64,000 nucleotides of DNA. Origin: Nectonema munidae (lineage: Eukaryota; Nematomorpha; Nectonematoida; Nectonematidae). The notes under the pieces were generated by a model. That model was not told the origin of the DNA and did no database searches. It saw nothing but the letters and a program-made list of their open reading frames with translations. Position 1 is the first letter of the stretch, and each line of letters begins with the position of its first letter. Below, piece by piece: positions 34,301-45,950 of this stretch. The position numbers were made by a program, and so were the translations under genes. The stretch spans positions 474,501 through 538,500 of the forward strand of contig JAUIRK010000567.1 in NCBI GenBank assembly GCA_030549495.1, given 5' to 3'.

Positions 34301-37300
34301 CACTTTATGGACCTTAATGGTAATAGAACACACTGTGTCTCCATTTTTTGCATATCTGAATTTTTTAGTCTTCCGCGTTTTGAAGTTTTATCGCAACATT
34401 TGAGAGGCACAAATTATCATCCTTCCCAGACGGCATTTATGCTCCACGTCACTGAATAAAAGATACAACAGATTTTTGGGGGCTTTAAACTTGTAGACTT
34501 TCAACAATTCTCCTTTCATACCTTTTCCTAACACTTGAGTATCTGATGAAGGATATGGCTTGGAAAAGTGGGATTACGCAGGCACTTGCATTTGACATAA
34601 AATGAGAAAACTTCCAGCATTCTAAATGCAAAATTTCAAAAGAAAGTATTGAAAACCTCCTGTAAGTTGATTTTGAAGCTTGTGTCTTTGTTTGCTCTGA
34701 AATATGGCAGCATTAACGTGCTGGTCTACTCCTTATTACACATTCGTTATTACGTGCCTTTGTTTCTTAGTCAATATTATCGCTACGAAAATTATTAAAA
34801 ACAATTTTGTGACCCACTCAAAATTTGGTGCACTCGGTGAATCAACACTGGGTCAATAATTCACTGTTAATGACAAATCTAGAATGCAATTTTTCAATCA
34901 TCGGCTTATGACTTCTATTAATATACGCATGGATGAGAATATTAGTTAGAAAATTTTGAATATAAACAGTTGAATCTATTTAAAGTGTCTAATAAATTAA
35001 ACACTAATTTTATATTGTAAATGAGAAAGAATTTACATCGGGTTAACATTCATATCAAAAATTAAAAATAAATACTAAATTTACTAAATAAAATATAGCC
35101 AAATGCATCCCACTCGAATGAAAGCATAATAAAGAATATCAGTACAAACACATAAAGTTGGAATCTTTGACATTTAGCAATTTAGTGTTTTCGTTAGTAT
35201 TCAAAAAGTGAGAAAATTGTTACAAACTTAAAAGTGAGTAGTTGTGATTTCAGTAGATATGGAAAATTTAGCATTTAGAGAATGAAATAATAAGCATTTG
35301 AATGGTAAATGCAGGCATCGAATTGATATCCTCCTACCTTAGATAGATGATACTCTTTCAATTTTCTTTCTTCACTCCATCACTTGTACTTTTAGCTTGA
35401 CTCTAAACAGTCTAAACCCTTCGAAAAAACAAAGAGAGAGAGAGGTAAATGGAAATAAAATTTGAAACAGTATATTTGTCTGGCTTTGGGTAATCCGTCA
35501 GATTTAACATCTCCGCGATTGTTTAAGAACCATTGGAATCCATGGGAGCTTTCTTCTGCATTCGGAGGCTTTCTTGCTCATAATGCCATACTTAGTGTTA
35601 CAAATTACTTGAACAAAATTTCTATCTTCCAAGATAAAAATGTTATTTTTCCTTCATCCATTGAAGAGTTGGTTCAATTCAGGGAAAAATTATTTGCATA
35701 ATGAACATTTCATTCGCTTAACACAAATTTTATTTCTCCTTTGAAAATCTTCCTTCCAAACACGAAAACCTCTCTCAACGAGAAAGATTCAAGTATAACA
35801 ATCTTAATTAGAAAAGCCAGAAAAGATTGATGATCAGCTCCTTATCAATTGGGAGAAGGCATCCTATAGTGACTGATTTTTAAGAAATCTTATCCTTATT
35901 AAGCAGTGATAAATTAATAGACGTAAGAGTAATAAAGAATAGAATAGGCGTTAATCCACAAGTTGAAATGTTATTTTAACTGTATATAACTGGTTTTTTC
36001 TTCATTCCCTGCATTACTCTCACAAAAACTTTGAAAATAAAAAATTTGCTGATGTGTGAGTATAAATTGCCATGTATCATGCTTTTTCTATATGGTCGTA
36101 TACAAAGATTTATCCATTACACAATAACAATCAATCATACAAGTCAATCATTTACCAGATACAGACAACCTTATGAAGGCAACCTGCTATTTATAAACTA
36201 GCCTATGTGATCTGTGCAACTAACAATAAAAAAGTAAAGAGATCATATGGCGTGATATCTACTGTATACTTTTCTTGGTTATTTGATAGCTCGCAGCAAA
36301 TGGAGAAATATAAAAAAATATATAGTGGTTTATTGATTTTATTACATAAAGTGTGATAAACAACGTGCTCAGATTTTTGTCGACGAATAACTGCCATCAC
36401 ATTACTTTTGATTTTTATCAATGAAAATCTGAAACTTCTTTCTACTGTGAAAAAGATAGTGTTTCTTATATTGATTTATTTCACTTGAACTTCCTTTGGA
36501 ATAAAAATTAACTTCTTTCACCATCCAGATTTTCCTTCCAATCAAAGTTTGTTTTTCAAACTTACTTTTTTCCATGAGTTCTCTGGGTTCTTCTTCTTCT
36601 AGTGAGACCACAAGTACCTCATTTTCTGAAATGGATTCAATATCTGCTTCTAAAGAAGATTTACTTTGTGGTTCGCTCATAATACCAGATAATACTGAGT
36701 ATTTTTGGGATTCTTCTAGATTAAATCAGGGCCGTCCTATCAACCAAAATATTAGAAATGTATATCAAAGTCCACCTGGTCCTGCAAGCAGCGCTTCATC
36801 TCTTAGTGGTTCTCTTGAAATTTTTGAACTGTTTTTTACCACAGAAGTTTTTTTTGCATATTTTCAACTGCACTAAAGAGAAAATGCGTCAAAACTTTTC
36901 GTAAGTTTTGTTGTTTTTTATATTATTTTTTTGCTATGCAACTAAATTTTTAGTCTGGAATCTCCTAAATATGAATTTTTGCGTTCTACTTTTGAAAAGT
37001 TTCAACTTTCTGATCTCATGGCATATTTTGGATGTTTAATACATATGGGACAATCAAAGAACCAATATATCAATATGAAGTACTTGTTCAATGAAAAGAA
37101 TGGCGAACCTTTTCCAGAGCTTCTATAACACGAAACATGTTTATGCTTATCCACTCTTTCATTTGTTTTGATAAAAATGACAAAACATCTGCTATAAGAT
37201 ATATGCACGACTTTTTTTATTCTAATTGCTCACATTTTTTTGTTCCTCAAAGATTATGTGACAATTGATGAACAACTTGTCAAATTTAGAGGTAATTGTA

Positions 37301-40300
37301 GAATCAAAATTTATGATCCTTCTAAGCCTGGTCGATACGGAATTAAGGTATATCACTGTACAGATGCTAGGTCTCTTTACATACTGAAAACAGAAATTTA
37401 TATTTCTGGGTTAAGCGATAAAAGCTATTTTGGGGGTACTAACATTGTAAAAGGTTAGTTACTGATTCCAATATGATACCTTTAGGATGTGGAGTTATTA
37501 CGGACAGATTTTTTACTTAACATGATTATGTGTATGAGCAACTTCCAGGGGCCTTACAATATGCGGGACAGTCAGGTCAAACCGCGTTTTCATACCACAT
37601 ATTTTCAGACCTAAAAACTTACAACAACTAGGCCTTGTTGAAACTGAATCAAATTTTTTATATACAAATTACTGTTCACTTACTGCTTACATTCCTTCGA
37701 AACATGCACAGCGAAATTTTAAAGTAGTGTATGTTATGTCTAGCCAACATTTGAGTGAGATTGAATTAGTTGGTGATAAACGTAAACCCGAGACAATTAT
37801 TTTGTATAATCAATTCAAGGGAGGAGTAGATAAAACCAACCAAATACTCAGGTCATATTCTACTTATAGATCTTCAAGAAGGTGGACAATGGCTATTTTT
37901 CTTAATTAGTACTTAGATATAGCCGTGCACAATAACTGGATAATAGTAAAACATAATTTCCCAGAAAAATTTCCAAGTACAAAAAAGGGGGTAGAAAATT
38001 TTTCATGAGAGATCTTTCTTTAAAGCTCTGCCAAAAGTCAATGCTACTGCGGGCAAACAACGTGGACACCCCTTTCCGTATTCGCAGTTTTCTGAATTTT
38101 TATGGATTCGAGGATCAAGAGTTGCCTAGCGAAACACAGAGTAGTAGAGGATTTCGTTATTTGGATTCGAAGCAATCTAGAACCAGAGGTACGAGAAAGT
38201 GTGATGCGTGCAAAAAACATATATGTAAAAAACATACCTATTACATTTGTTCAAATTGTAAATGAATTTTTTTTAAGATTCACAATTATTTATATAATGT
38301 GAATCTCATTCTTTTGTCAACATTTTTCAATTATCATTTCACTAAAATTCGACCTTGATATCAGTTTGGAGTTAATCCTTTTATTTCTCCTCAAAGTTGA
38401 CGCCGACGATACTTGTTGAGTATTGCAAATGGTTCGTTCACAGATTTTCAAAAAATGTAAAAAATTTTTAAGAAATACAAAGAATTTATTATTATAGTTT
38501 ATAATATTTATTAGTTTTATTGAAAAACATACCATTGAGTGTATAAGCTTCTGTTAATTGAAATTTCGATCAAAATATCAAAATTAACGCCTCCTACAAA
38601 TTCACCACGAAGTAACAAAACGACCAAAATTTCAAAAACAACACATATGATGATATTTTTTATTTTGAAATAATTTAGATGAAACGAAGAAAAAAATTTA
38701 CATGTTGTTTTTTGATGGGGTCAGATATATTTTTCTACACGAATTTCATCATTGAAAAATAGCGTGGAGTAAAAAGCCATGTTTGGTCTTGCGAGAGTTA
38801 AGCAGTGATAAATTAATAGACGTAAGAGTAATAAAGAATAGAGTTTTATGAGTTGGGTTAAGCGGTGGAGAGAAGACAAATTCTCTCATTTCTTGTCTGC
38901 CTCTTTATCTAAAGCCAAAACTTCCATATTTGAGAGCGTATAGGAAATAATATACGTGAAAAATATACAAATACATATAAAAGAAAGATACTAGAATCAA
39001 AATAATCCTGAAAAATGGAGTGCAACATGAGTTTTGTGGGCAGCCACAAAGAGATTTGGTAGACAAACTTAATTAGTTATCTACTGTTAGTAATTATTAA
39101 TTTTAAAGTTTTCAAAAGTTTTTTAATCTAGCAAGAAGCATTCTCGTTTTAACTATCAAACAAATCTCGCTTTGTTGTCATTGAAATAACATGTGTCCAC
39201 CAAAGCTTGTGTTACCTAAAAGTGGTTATGTTTTGGGATGTACAACCTAAATGATATTTTCGCTATTTATTAGATTGTATGGCAATATGAAGTTTACAAC
39301 GCACGAAAGGGAAGAGAAAGATGTCGAAATGATGCGAGTGGAAACGGACTTCCACTATTATTCAGAAAGTGATGAAGATGCTGGCTTTAGGGCTGTAGCT
39401 CTTCCTTACACGAATTCCACGCTAAACTTGGTCATTCTCATGCCCAACAAGAATGATGAATTTAAGAAAAGTGAGGTTACCGTGGAAATGATTGAAAAAT
39501 TTTCAAAGAAATACGATACCTTCAAAGAAAAAGTCGAGGTAGTGATGCCCAGATTTAAGATTGCCTCAGAATTAGATGTGAAAAGTGTGTTAAACAAACT
39601 TGGCGTGATGGATATATTCGAAAGGTTTGGATCATGCATTAAAAATTTCCTAAAATCAAACTTCCGCAAATCCTTTAATCCCTAAAAAATCAGACGAGAT
39701 TAAGTAATTCGACACAAAATTGAAAATTAAGAAATCTTCTGAATAGGTTCAGGATGGCTGTGGGATCAGATGGGATAAAAGAAAATAAATGATGAAACAT
39801 TAAATTTTAAATTTTCTGAAAAGGTATATCGAAATATAGAGAATTCGTGGGGCTGTAGTTAACTTAAAATAATTAGCTGTGTGGAGATAAAGGCTCATAC
39901 TTTTTAAGTGTGTCCATTCAGATCCAATTACAATTTAGATCACGCGCGTACGAGTAAGTATTTATATCCACGTTTTTTGTTTAAAAATGAAATGGTCTAA
40001 GATTACTCTATAATTCTAATGATTTCCTTTAACCTGCCATTGTTTTAAAATAAGATGTTCTTGAATAGATCTAAGAGAGAACAACAATACTTCCTTTTCC
40101 ATAGTGAATACGGTTATATCGAATTTGATATTGCTTACAGGAAATAGCTAGTCCTGCATTGTATTATGCATATATTAAGAAGGAACAGCGATACTTGGCA
40201 TCTTAAATATTTTTTATATTTTGATTTTATTTAGAAATAACTTACTTTTCAATCATTTATTTTGTGAAAGTCCAAACTATGCCAAATAATGTGGCTCAAC

Positions 40301-40928
40301 TTTTTACTAATTTTGCTGTTAGTTTATCCTTTCGAACTGGCATTACTATTAGTCGATTTTCGGACTAGAATCATTACTAATATAGTTAGTGTGTGTAACT
40401 AATCTTTTTGTTAATTTACTCAGTTAGCTACACTTAAGCGTTGAGAAACCTTACTGACCCATTAGTCAAAATTTGGATAGTGCCTTCCATTTTAATCAGT
40501 ATGGGGAAGGCATTTTTCTCATTGTTTTAAAAAATTATTAACCATTCAAGTGAAATTGGTCGTGATGTTTTTCAACTGGGAGTTATGTCTTTCTTATTTG
40601 GTAGGTGTGGACGGGCTGTGGGGAAAATGAGCCTGCGAAGCACTGCTATACGATATTCTATTTCTGATTAAGCTCCCGAGCAAACTTAAAGAGGATGACG
40701 GCAGAGCGCGGCTTGTTTGTAAGCAACATATTTCATAAGGCAAGCATAGAAGTGACCGAAAATGGAACGGTGGCTGCTGCTGTTTCCTCCGCAGTTGTAT
40801 CCACCAGAATTGGTGGTATTAGCGACACGAAGCATTTCATTGTGGATAAGCCTTTCTACTACTACATCCAAGACGAAGTGAGCAAGATGATTTTGTTCAT
40901 GGGAAGAGTGCTTGATCCCACCATCTGA
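31344..40928 (+). CDS. Secreted serpin, Arg-P1 type, left copy (four coding exons, 400 aa)
   Basis: Proposed coding exons are 31,344-31,638, 33,242-33,563, 39,274-39,624 and 40,694-40,928. All have GT donors and AG acceptors and fit in phase (1,203 nt). A signal peptide MSLILCLILLGTSIAQ leads. Serpin landmarks follow: FAINFFNGILKEEQ, NVVFSPLSLFQLLSML, LTRGKISDVFP, YVLANALYFAGIWKESF (shutter/strand 3A), AVALPYTNSTLNLVILMP and HKASIEVTENGTVAAAV (hinge). The C-terminal ILFMGRVLDP closes it. Counting from the hinge Glu as P17, the loop is GTVAAAVSSAVVSTR-I, so P1 is Arg. An inhibitor of trypsin-like proteases in the extracellular fluid (haemolymph or a secretion) is likely. Length is normal and no break is seen. 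Intron 2 (5.7 kb) contains a piggyBac remnant. I found no further exons; expression is unproven. Confidence 0.9.
31679..31993 (-). mobile_element. Internal LINE fragment (RT palm), present only in the left arm
   Basis: The minus strand encodes LNGVPQGSILAPILFSLYIN, DLFSLSD and LMLFADDITVI, that is, RT motifs 4 and 5 (PQGS and FADD), then EFWLEKNSLVLNSKK. The mirror position in the right arm (57,350-57,365) lacks it, so it entered after the duplication or was lost there. It has neither a LINE 3' tail nor a 5' end. It starts at an A/TA microsatellite and lies in serpin intron 1. Confidence 0.75.
32429..32668. other. About 240 bp present only in the left arm
   Basis: The flanking DNA is alignable to 56,940-56,960 in the right arm, where this block is missing. 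No coding or element signature is seen inside. Deletion in the right arm and insertion in the left are both possible. Confidence 0.6.
35462..35701 (+). CDS. 79-codon open frame of unknown nature in serpin intron 2 (left)
   Basis: An unbroken frame containing SPRLFKNHWNPWELSSAFGG, FLAHNAILSVTNYLNKISIF and SSIEELVQFREKLF. The amino-acid composition looks protein-like, with no low complexity, but I recognise no family. The mirror frame at 53,939-54,178 differs at three residues. Because the whole inner arm is nearly identical, that is not evidence of selection. It could be an exon of another gene or a transposon piece. Confidence 0.3.
   Translation: MKQYICLALGNPSDLTSPRLFKNHWNPWELSSAFGGFLAHNAILSVTNYLNKISIFQDKNVIFPSSIEELVQFREKLFA
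35899..35943 (+). repeat. 45-bp direct repeat, upstream member (left arm)
   Basis: An exact 45-bp copy, beginning TTAAGCAGTGATAAATTAAT, lies at 38,798-38,842. The two bracket the piggyBac remnant. The right arm has the same pair at 53,700-53,744 and 50,810-50,854. Confidence 0.85.
36574..38265 (+). pseudogene. piggyBac transposase remnant, left arm
   Basis: Frames at 36,574-36,876, 36,940-37,130, 37,240-37,458, 37,480-37,910 and 38,005-38,265 follow the piggyBac order. An acidic N-terminus comes first, then KYEFLRSTFEKFQLSDLMAY and DYVTIDEQLVKFRGNCRIKI (first catalytic Asp region). SKPGRYGIKVYHCTDARSLY, TDRFF and YNQFKGGVDKTNQ (third Asp region; the usual GVDxxDQ is TNQ here) follow. The C-terminal zinc-binding tail is CDACKKHICKKHTYYICSNC. 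Several frame breaks and stops make it inactive. It lies in serpin intron 2 on the sense strand and is shared with the right arm, so it predates the duplication. Confidence 0.88.
38798..38842 (+). repeat. 45-bp direct repeat, downstream member (left arm)
   Basis: Exact copy of 35,899-35,943. It starts with TTAA directly after CTTGCGAGAG, which could be the 3' terminus of the piggyBac element. Confidence 0.85.
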
Positions 40929-41065
40929 ACCAACTCCATTACTTCCTTTTCTTCATCAAAAATACGTTAAAGTTTACATGTTTTATTTTTAGTTTTCAAT
41001 ATGACAAAATTTACACTGATTTTGGCTAATTTTCGTTTAAAAATATTGCATAATGCTTTTTAATG

Positions 41066-41071
41066 AATAAA
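41066..41071 (+). promoter_or_regulatory. Polyadenylation signal of the left serpin
   Basis: AATAAA lies 138 bases past the stop codon and is conserved at the mirror position 48,582-48,587. It is the first canonical hexamer after the stop. Confidence 0.6.
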
Positions 41072-41079
41072 TCTTATGA

Positions 41080-43060
41080 TATAAAATTTCATTTTTTTCG
41101 CAAAGACTGTACACATATACTTTTAATGCATATTTATTACTTGAACACTTTTAAAGAGAATATTGATTTCGTTTTTCGCATTTTAAGGAAAAACGGTTAA
41201 AAGCGAACTGAAATTAATTGATTTTTAATAAATTTCCCAATTTTTACTATACAAATTGCCTGACCCATTTGACCTTCAAATTCATACAAGTTCTTGAAGA
41301 ATATTACATTTTAGTTGTTAACTAATTCAAGTATTTTAATTTGGTCTAAGTTCATCGATTTACAGCCCAACAAAGCTGATGAATTTAGAAATTTCAGTTG
41401 TTTGGAATTGAGTTTGAATTTCCTTTTTTCTTTTAATTTGACTTAGAACATGTGTCGTTTGGAATTATGAACAAAATATGATCGTTTATTCCAAGTATTA
41501 TTATATTATGGCTGCCAAAACACACACTGTCTGATGTGCAAATTAGGCAGTGAATACGTCATGATGCTAAAAACAAAATAAATAGGTTCATGCTCTATGT
41601 TCGCTTTATTTGATTGCGTTAGTAAGCTTCTTTCTTTCAAAAGGAAGGATACTCAAAGAACATTCCTTCTTGACCTAGCTCCCATCTCCCCAATCTTCAA
41701 TTCTTTTCCCGACTTAGGAAAATACTTAGTTCATTTTCTGATTGTTGATACTTTTGTTATAAAATGTGAAGAGAAAGACAACTCCGACGAGGTGATGAGA
41801 AAAACGGAAAAGAAATGAAAAAAGATACGAGAGATTTTACTTTGACTGTTGTATTCGTTTTAATGAATCATACACTTTTGCATTCTCATTCAATTGAGAT
41901 CAGAGAGAAGGGAGATGATAGAGAAGATGAAACACCCCAAAACACATTGAAAATTCGATTTAAATTGCACGTAAGTGTCTTTATAGAAGTTTAATCGTGC
42001 CGATTCGAGTACAAAGAAAAAGTGAGAACAAAATAATTGTATTTTTAACAAATCTGTGCAAACTGTGGTTAACCTTTGAAAAGCTGGTACTTACTAATAT
42101 AAAGGATTTATACGTTATTTTCTACATCAGGAAGCATTTTGCACAAATTTTTTATTTTTCTACAAAATCAACAAAAACTTTGTCTAATAGCTTGTGCTCC
42201 ATATCTTAAATCTAAGTTTTCTTATTTTTTTTATAAAAACGTAAAAGATTTAACTTCTAGCTAATCATACTAGGCTGCATTGAATTACATAGGTATTTTT
42301 TATATAAAATTAATTCTCTGAGAAAATATATCATATTGTTTAGATTTTTTCTGCCCAACTTAATAAAGCTCCTATACGTGCGCCTCTCATTTCACATATA
42401 CAATGTATTGTATGCCTTTTCTTTAAATTCAAATTGTGAATCCTAAACACAGGAATTAGCAAATTTTTAATTATGTGGCAAATTTAAATATTCTAACTTT
42501 CATCCTGCCACTCTCAAGTTTAAATATTCAACGTCTCAACAATTTTAAATTTCGTGGAAATATTATAAAGTTTTACGATTGCAAATTTTCTAACTAAGCA
42601 ATATTAGTATTGAGGTGTATTATTCACAATGTTAATTTTCAATAAATCAGACTAGTTTTACTAGTTTGGGACTTTAGCTTTTCTATTATTCTCATTAAAA
42701 CATAAGATTTTTCTAGGCTTCGCTTATATTTCACAAAGTTTCTGCTTTTATCCAATGAACTTTATGTTTTAGAAACTATATTATTTAGAACTCGTTTCTC
42801 GTTGAAATATTTAGATATGTGTGCGAAAATTGTGCAAATAATAAATAAAGAATACGATTTTTCAAGTTGTTTTAGAAAAGAATTTATGCCTGTTTTACAG
42901 AGGAATTTTCAGATATGAAATTGAGAATTGAAAGTGCAAAATTTTTTACTTTCACTTCACAAAGTTAATATTGATCTTTTGAACTTTCTCTCCACCAAAA
43001 ATGTTCAAATGTAATATTGACAATGTTTCCTATAGAAATTTAGAAAAATTCAAACAAACT
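41080..43060. other. Serpin 3' flank in the left arm, no recognised gene
   Basis: Open frames at 41,597-41,818 and 41,997-42,209 recur in the right arm only because the arms are duplicated; no domain is recognisable. Part of this DNA (about 41,305-41,700) has the third copy at 26,068-26,505. Confidence 0.45.
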
Positions 43061-43067
43061 CTTTTAG

Positions 43068-44036
43068 ATGTCTTGTGTATATCCAGCTTCAATGGAGGGT
43101 GATGGTAATTGTTTTTATAGATGCACTTCGCCCTATATCTTTGGCAGCGAAGTTTATCATTCAATGATATAAGATTTCTAATATTTTTCGGAATTTTTGA
43201 AAATCAGCCATCCTACAATGAAAATTATAAAGAAAGAGATAATTCAAGCATCACCCCACTTTTTTGGGTTTTTCTACTTTCAAAGTATATCACATATTTC
43301 TCTCAGTCAAACTGGAATAGTCTAAAATATAGATGATATTGAAATAAATTTGGATAAAGAAATAGAAATTCGATAGCGTTTTTTTACATTTGTAACAAGA
43401 TCTTTTTGTACAAAACAGCTCAAAGAAAACGTCACAAACTATTTAAGGAATAAAGTAGGTGATTGTTCCATAAGAAGACAAATTTGGGAGAAAAATTTTT
43501 GCAAAGATGGATTAATGGAGTCTTCAAGCTATGAAGAGTTTCAGACCAAAAAGGGAATACTTTGCCCTTTATCTCAAACTATTCCATGTTTCAAAATTAT
43601 TTTACATACTTGCTTGAACAACACATTTTTTATCATATGGTTGTCCCTAGTATTAAAGCAAATCAAAAACTTTGATTGTAGATGGACAAATAGTAACAGC
43701 AGGTTCCTCTCCTAGATAATGAAAATGCATTTTTCTTGCAAAGGTTCTAGCACGGCTGAATTGATTACACGGCTTTGTAGTTTAATCAAAACCCAGTTTT
43801 TAAAGAAGAAGTCTGCACCACAATGGCAATTATAGATTGGTCGCTTTCTTGGAAAAGTACATAGTAAAAGAATATACTTGGATTACCATGAATGAAGAAG
43901 AAAAACAACTTTATTTTGTCAGTTTTCTCAAAAATAATAAAATTAGAAGTGTTGAATCAACTCTTTTTCCAGAATTTCAAGTTCCAGAGTTTGTAAAAAG
44001 CCTGGCCAGAGAACAAGGATAAAACCTTCTAAATGA
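43068..44036 (+). pseudogene. MULE transposon gene remnant with OTU protease domain (left copy)
   Basis: It starts with MEGDGNCFYRC and FGSEVYHSM, the catalytic-Cys motif (DGNCFYR) of OTU cysteine proteases. It then jumps to a MULE transposase region: NLDKEIEIR, QLKENVTNYLRNKVGDCSIR, DGLMESSSYEEF and RWTNSNS (the WTNNN.ES-like block). The C-terminus is LEKYIVKEYTWITMNEEEKQ and a basic tail KKPGQRTRIK. The segment between the OTU motif and NLDKEIEIR, which should carry the first catalytic Asp, is deleted, and frames are broken. The palindrome arm ends inside it at 43,700, so its last 336 bases are unique. Role in life: cut-and-paste transposition; the OTU function in such elements is not established. 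Confidence 0.7.
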
Positions 44037-44289
44037 GCAATACTGACGATTACGTTCTAGTATCTAATACGGGCCTATGGTAATTTACCCCACAGTTTAA
44101 TTCTTGCTGAAAAAAACAAACAACCCTAGTTTGACATGTGCGGTCATTTTGACCGCTCACTTTTTTCATTATCTTTAATCTTCAAATATAATTAATCACC
44201 TTTCATTCATCCACAATTAATAACACACATGCTCAATATTCCATCATAAATATTGTCTTTCTCTTGCTTTTCATAATTTCCGTCATTTC

Positions 44290-44560
44290 TTTTTCTCAGA
44301 GTTTTTTGGGGTCAGACAAAACACCATAAAACACCCCAAAACATCCAAAAAAAATCACAAAACCCATATAATTCTAAAGCACTACAAAAAAGATCTTAAA
44401 AATTTCGCAAAACACCCTAAGAATTCCAAAACATTACAAAACACCGCAAAAATCCCTAATCACCTCAAAAAATTGCAAAAAAATGACAAATATTTCTAAC
44501 GCACTGCAAAAAAGATCCTAAAAGCTCCTTAAAACATCCCAAAACGTTGATTAAAGTTTT
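44290..44560 (+). repeat. Degenerate CAAAACACC-type repeat, G-poor on the plus strand
   Basis: Irregular repetition of AAAACACC, AAAACATCC, GCACTACAAAAAAGATC and GCACTGCAAAAAAGATC blocks. Two ~135-bp half-units may be present (starting near 44,370 and 44,500). Strong strand asymmetry; non-coding. Confidence 0.55.
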
Positions 44561-44984
44561 CAAAAACTTAAAACTTTATAAGAAGTAAAAAATCTAACAC
44601 AAAAAAATTGTTTTCGAGAACAACCAACAAATAATATAAATTTTAAATTACTAAATTTAGTTTTGTGTTTTCTGGCATTAAAAAAAAAGAACTTCAGTAA
44701 TTCCTCAAGAAAAACCAAAATGAGAGTTCTATCAATTTTTTTTGGTTTAAAGTTAGAATTTACCATTTAAGTTAATATTGATAACAAATAAAATAAAAGT
44801 TTTTCAACTCATCAACTTCCTGTTTTATATTTTGAGAGTTGTGCTTTTTTTATTTTGTGTTTCATAAAATAATAAAGAGAGTTTTTATTTAAAATTGATT
44901 ATAAAGGATGTAAAAGCAAAAAAATTACCTAAAACTTACTTTATTCAAAATCTCGTGTTTCTCAAAACTTTGAAAAAAGTAATT

Positions 44985-45935
44985 TTACAAATTTTGTTTA
45001 AAAGATTTGAATGTTTTTGTTTTGGCTGACTTTACTCTTTTTCTCTGGCCAGATTTTTTGCAAACTCTTGAACCTTGAGGAATCTTGAAATTTGGTGTTT
45101 GGTTTGAAGTTATGAATTTGCCATCTGTACAGTCACTTTTAAGAAATTTCATACAATATGTATTTCTTTTCTTCTTCTTTCATAGCCATCCACGCATGTT
45201 CTTTTACTTTGAATATTTTTGAAGAACTTGCCAATCTGTAGTTCCCGTTATCATGTAAACTTCTTCTGAAATGTCCATTTACTTTTCAAGTTTCCATATT
45301 TTTTTTCATTAATTCTAGGCATTACAACATGCTTAAATATTCTTTCATCAATCAAAAATACGAAATATTTTTCAAAATTTGGATAGTTTTTAATCAAAGA
45401 CAAAATATCTTTTTTTCTATTTTCAAACATTTCGTAACGTGAACTATCAACAAGACCATCTTCACCAAAAATTTTATTCCTGATTTCTTGCCTTCTTTTT
45501 GAACAAGTTCCAATTTTATCTCTAAGAATAATTAGTGACATTCTCTTTGAGATGCTTTGTGCATACGGTTCTAGTAATCAAAGAGAACACGCTGTCAATA
45601 GCTTTTGTGAGCGCTTTTTTGTCATCACTTCTTATTTCAATATGTTCATCTAAATTGACTTTAATATCAGCTTTAATGGCTGACAGATAAAAGTGATAGT
45701 CTTTAAAAGTGCACTGCCTATGCAAAAAAAGTGGACCCAAAAATATTGGATTGACAGTCACATCGTCTTTTCTAACTAAACGTAAATTTTTATAAACGAA
45801 AGAAGTTACGAAAAAAGGTCCCAAATTGAAGGTGCGATCGGTGCCCAACTTATATCCGTAGTTTTGCGAATTTAAAATGAAATACTTCATATCTATCATC
45901 TGTTATTGAGAGAATACTATTTGTCCTTCTATTGA
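44985..45935 (-). pseudogene. MULE transposase remnant in the spacer (second copy)
   Basis: Minus-strand pieces in order: GYKLGTDRTFNLGPFFVTSF (first Asp region), NPIFLGPLFLHRQCTFKDYH, NLDEHIEIRSDDKKALTKAI (second Asp region), RTVCTKHLKENV, GTCSKRRQEIRNKIFGEDGL, VDSSRYEMFENRKKDIL and NYPNFEKYFVFLIDERIF. KVKEHAWMAMKEEEKK and the basic tail KKSGQRKRVK close it. The order is that of Mutator-like transposases in animals. The segment with the third acidic residue (WTNNN.ES) is missing and frames are broken. It is a paralogue of the arm copies, clearly diverged from them. Its upstream end abuts the right arm at 45,950. Confidence 0.78.
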
Positions 45936-45950
45936 GTTCGTCTATTGAGA

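Larger units (their letters stand above)
30690..43700 (+). repeat. Left arm of a large inverted duplication (palindrome)
   Basis: About 13.0 kb repeated in inverse at 45,951-58,350. Mirror positions add up to about 89,651 across 38,800-43,700, to 89,604 near 33,310 and to about 89,033-89,045 in the outermost part. The step is explained by two left-arm extra segments (a LINE piece near 31,679-31,993 and about 240 bp at 32,429-32,668). The arm carries a complete serpin gene, a piggyBac remnant in its intron 2 and an OTU-MULE remnant at its inner end. From about 33,450 inward the arms look nearly identical; outward they differ at roughly one base in ten. Confidence 0.95.
43701..45950. other. Unique spacer at the centre of the palindrome
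   Basis: It holds the 3' ends of two MULE copies pointing at each other (left copy to 44,036, second copy 44,985-45,935), a C/A-rich degenerate repeat at 44,290-44,560, and AT-rich DNA. A palindromic GCGGTCATTTTGACCGC lies at 44,139-44,155. No host gene is seen. Confidence 0.8.

Noticed and set aside
41597-42209. Frames downstream of the serpin kept in both arms as genes
   Set aside because: The whole inner arm is nearly identical, so conservation between arms carries no information; no domain is recognisable.
44139-44155. Palindromic GCGGTCATTTTGACCGC preceded by CCCTAG as a piggyBac terminus
   Set aside because: No adjoining TTAA and no partner terminus were found.
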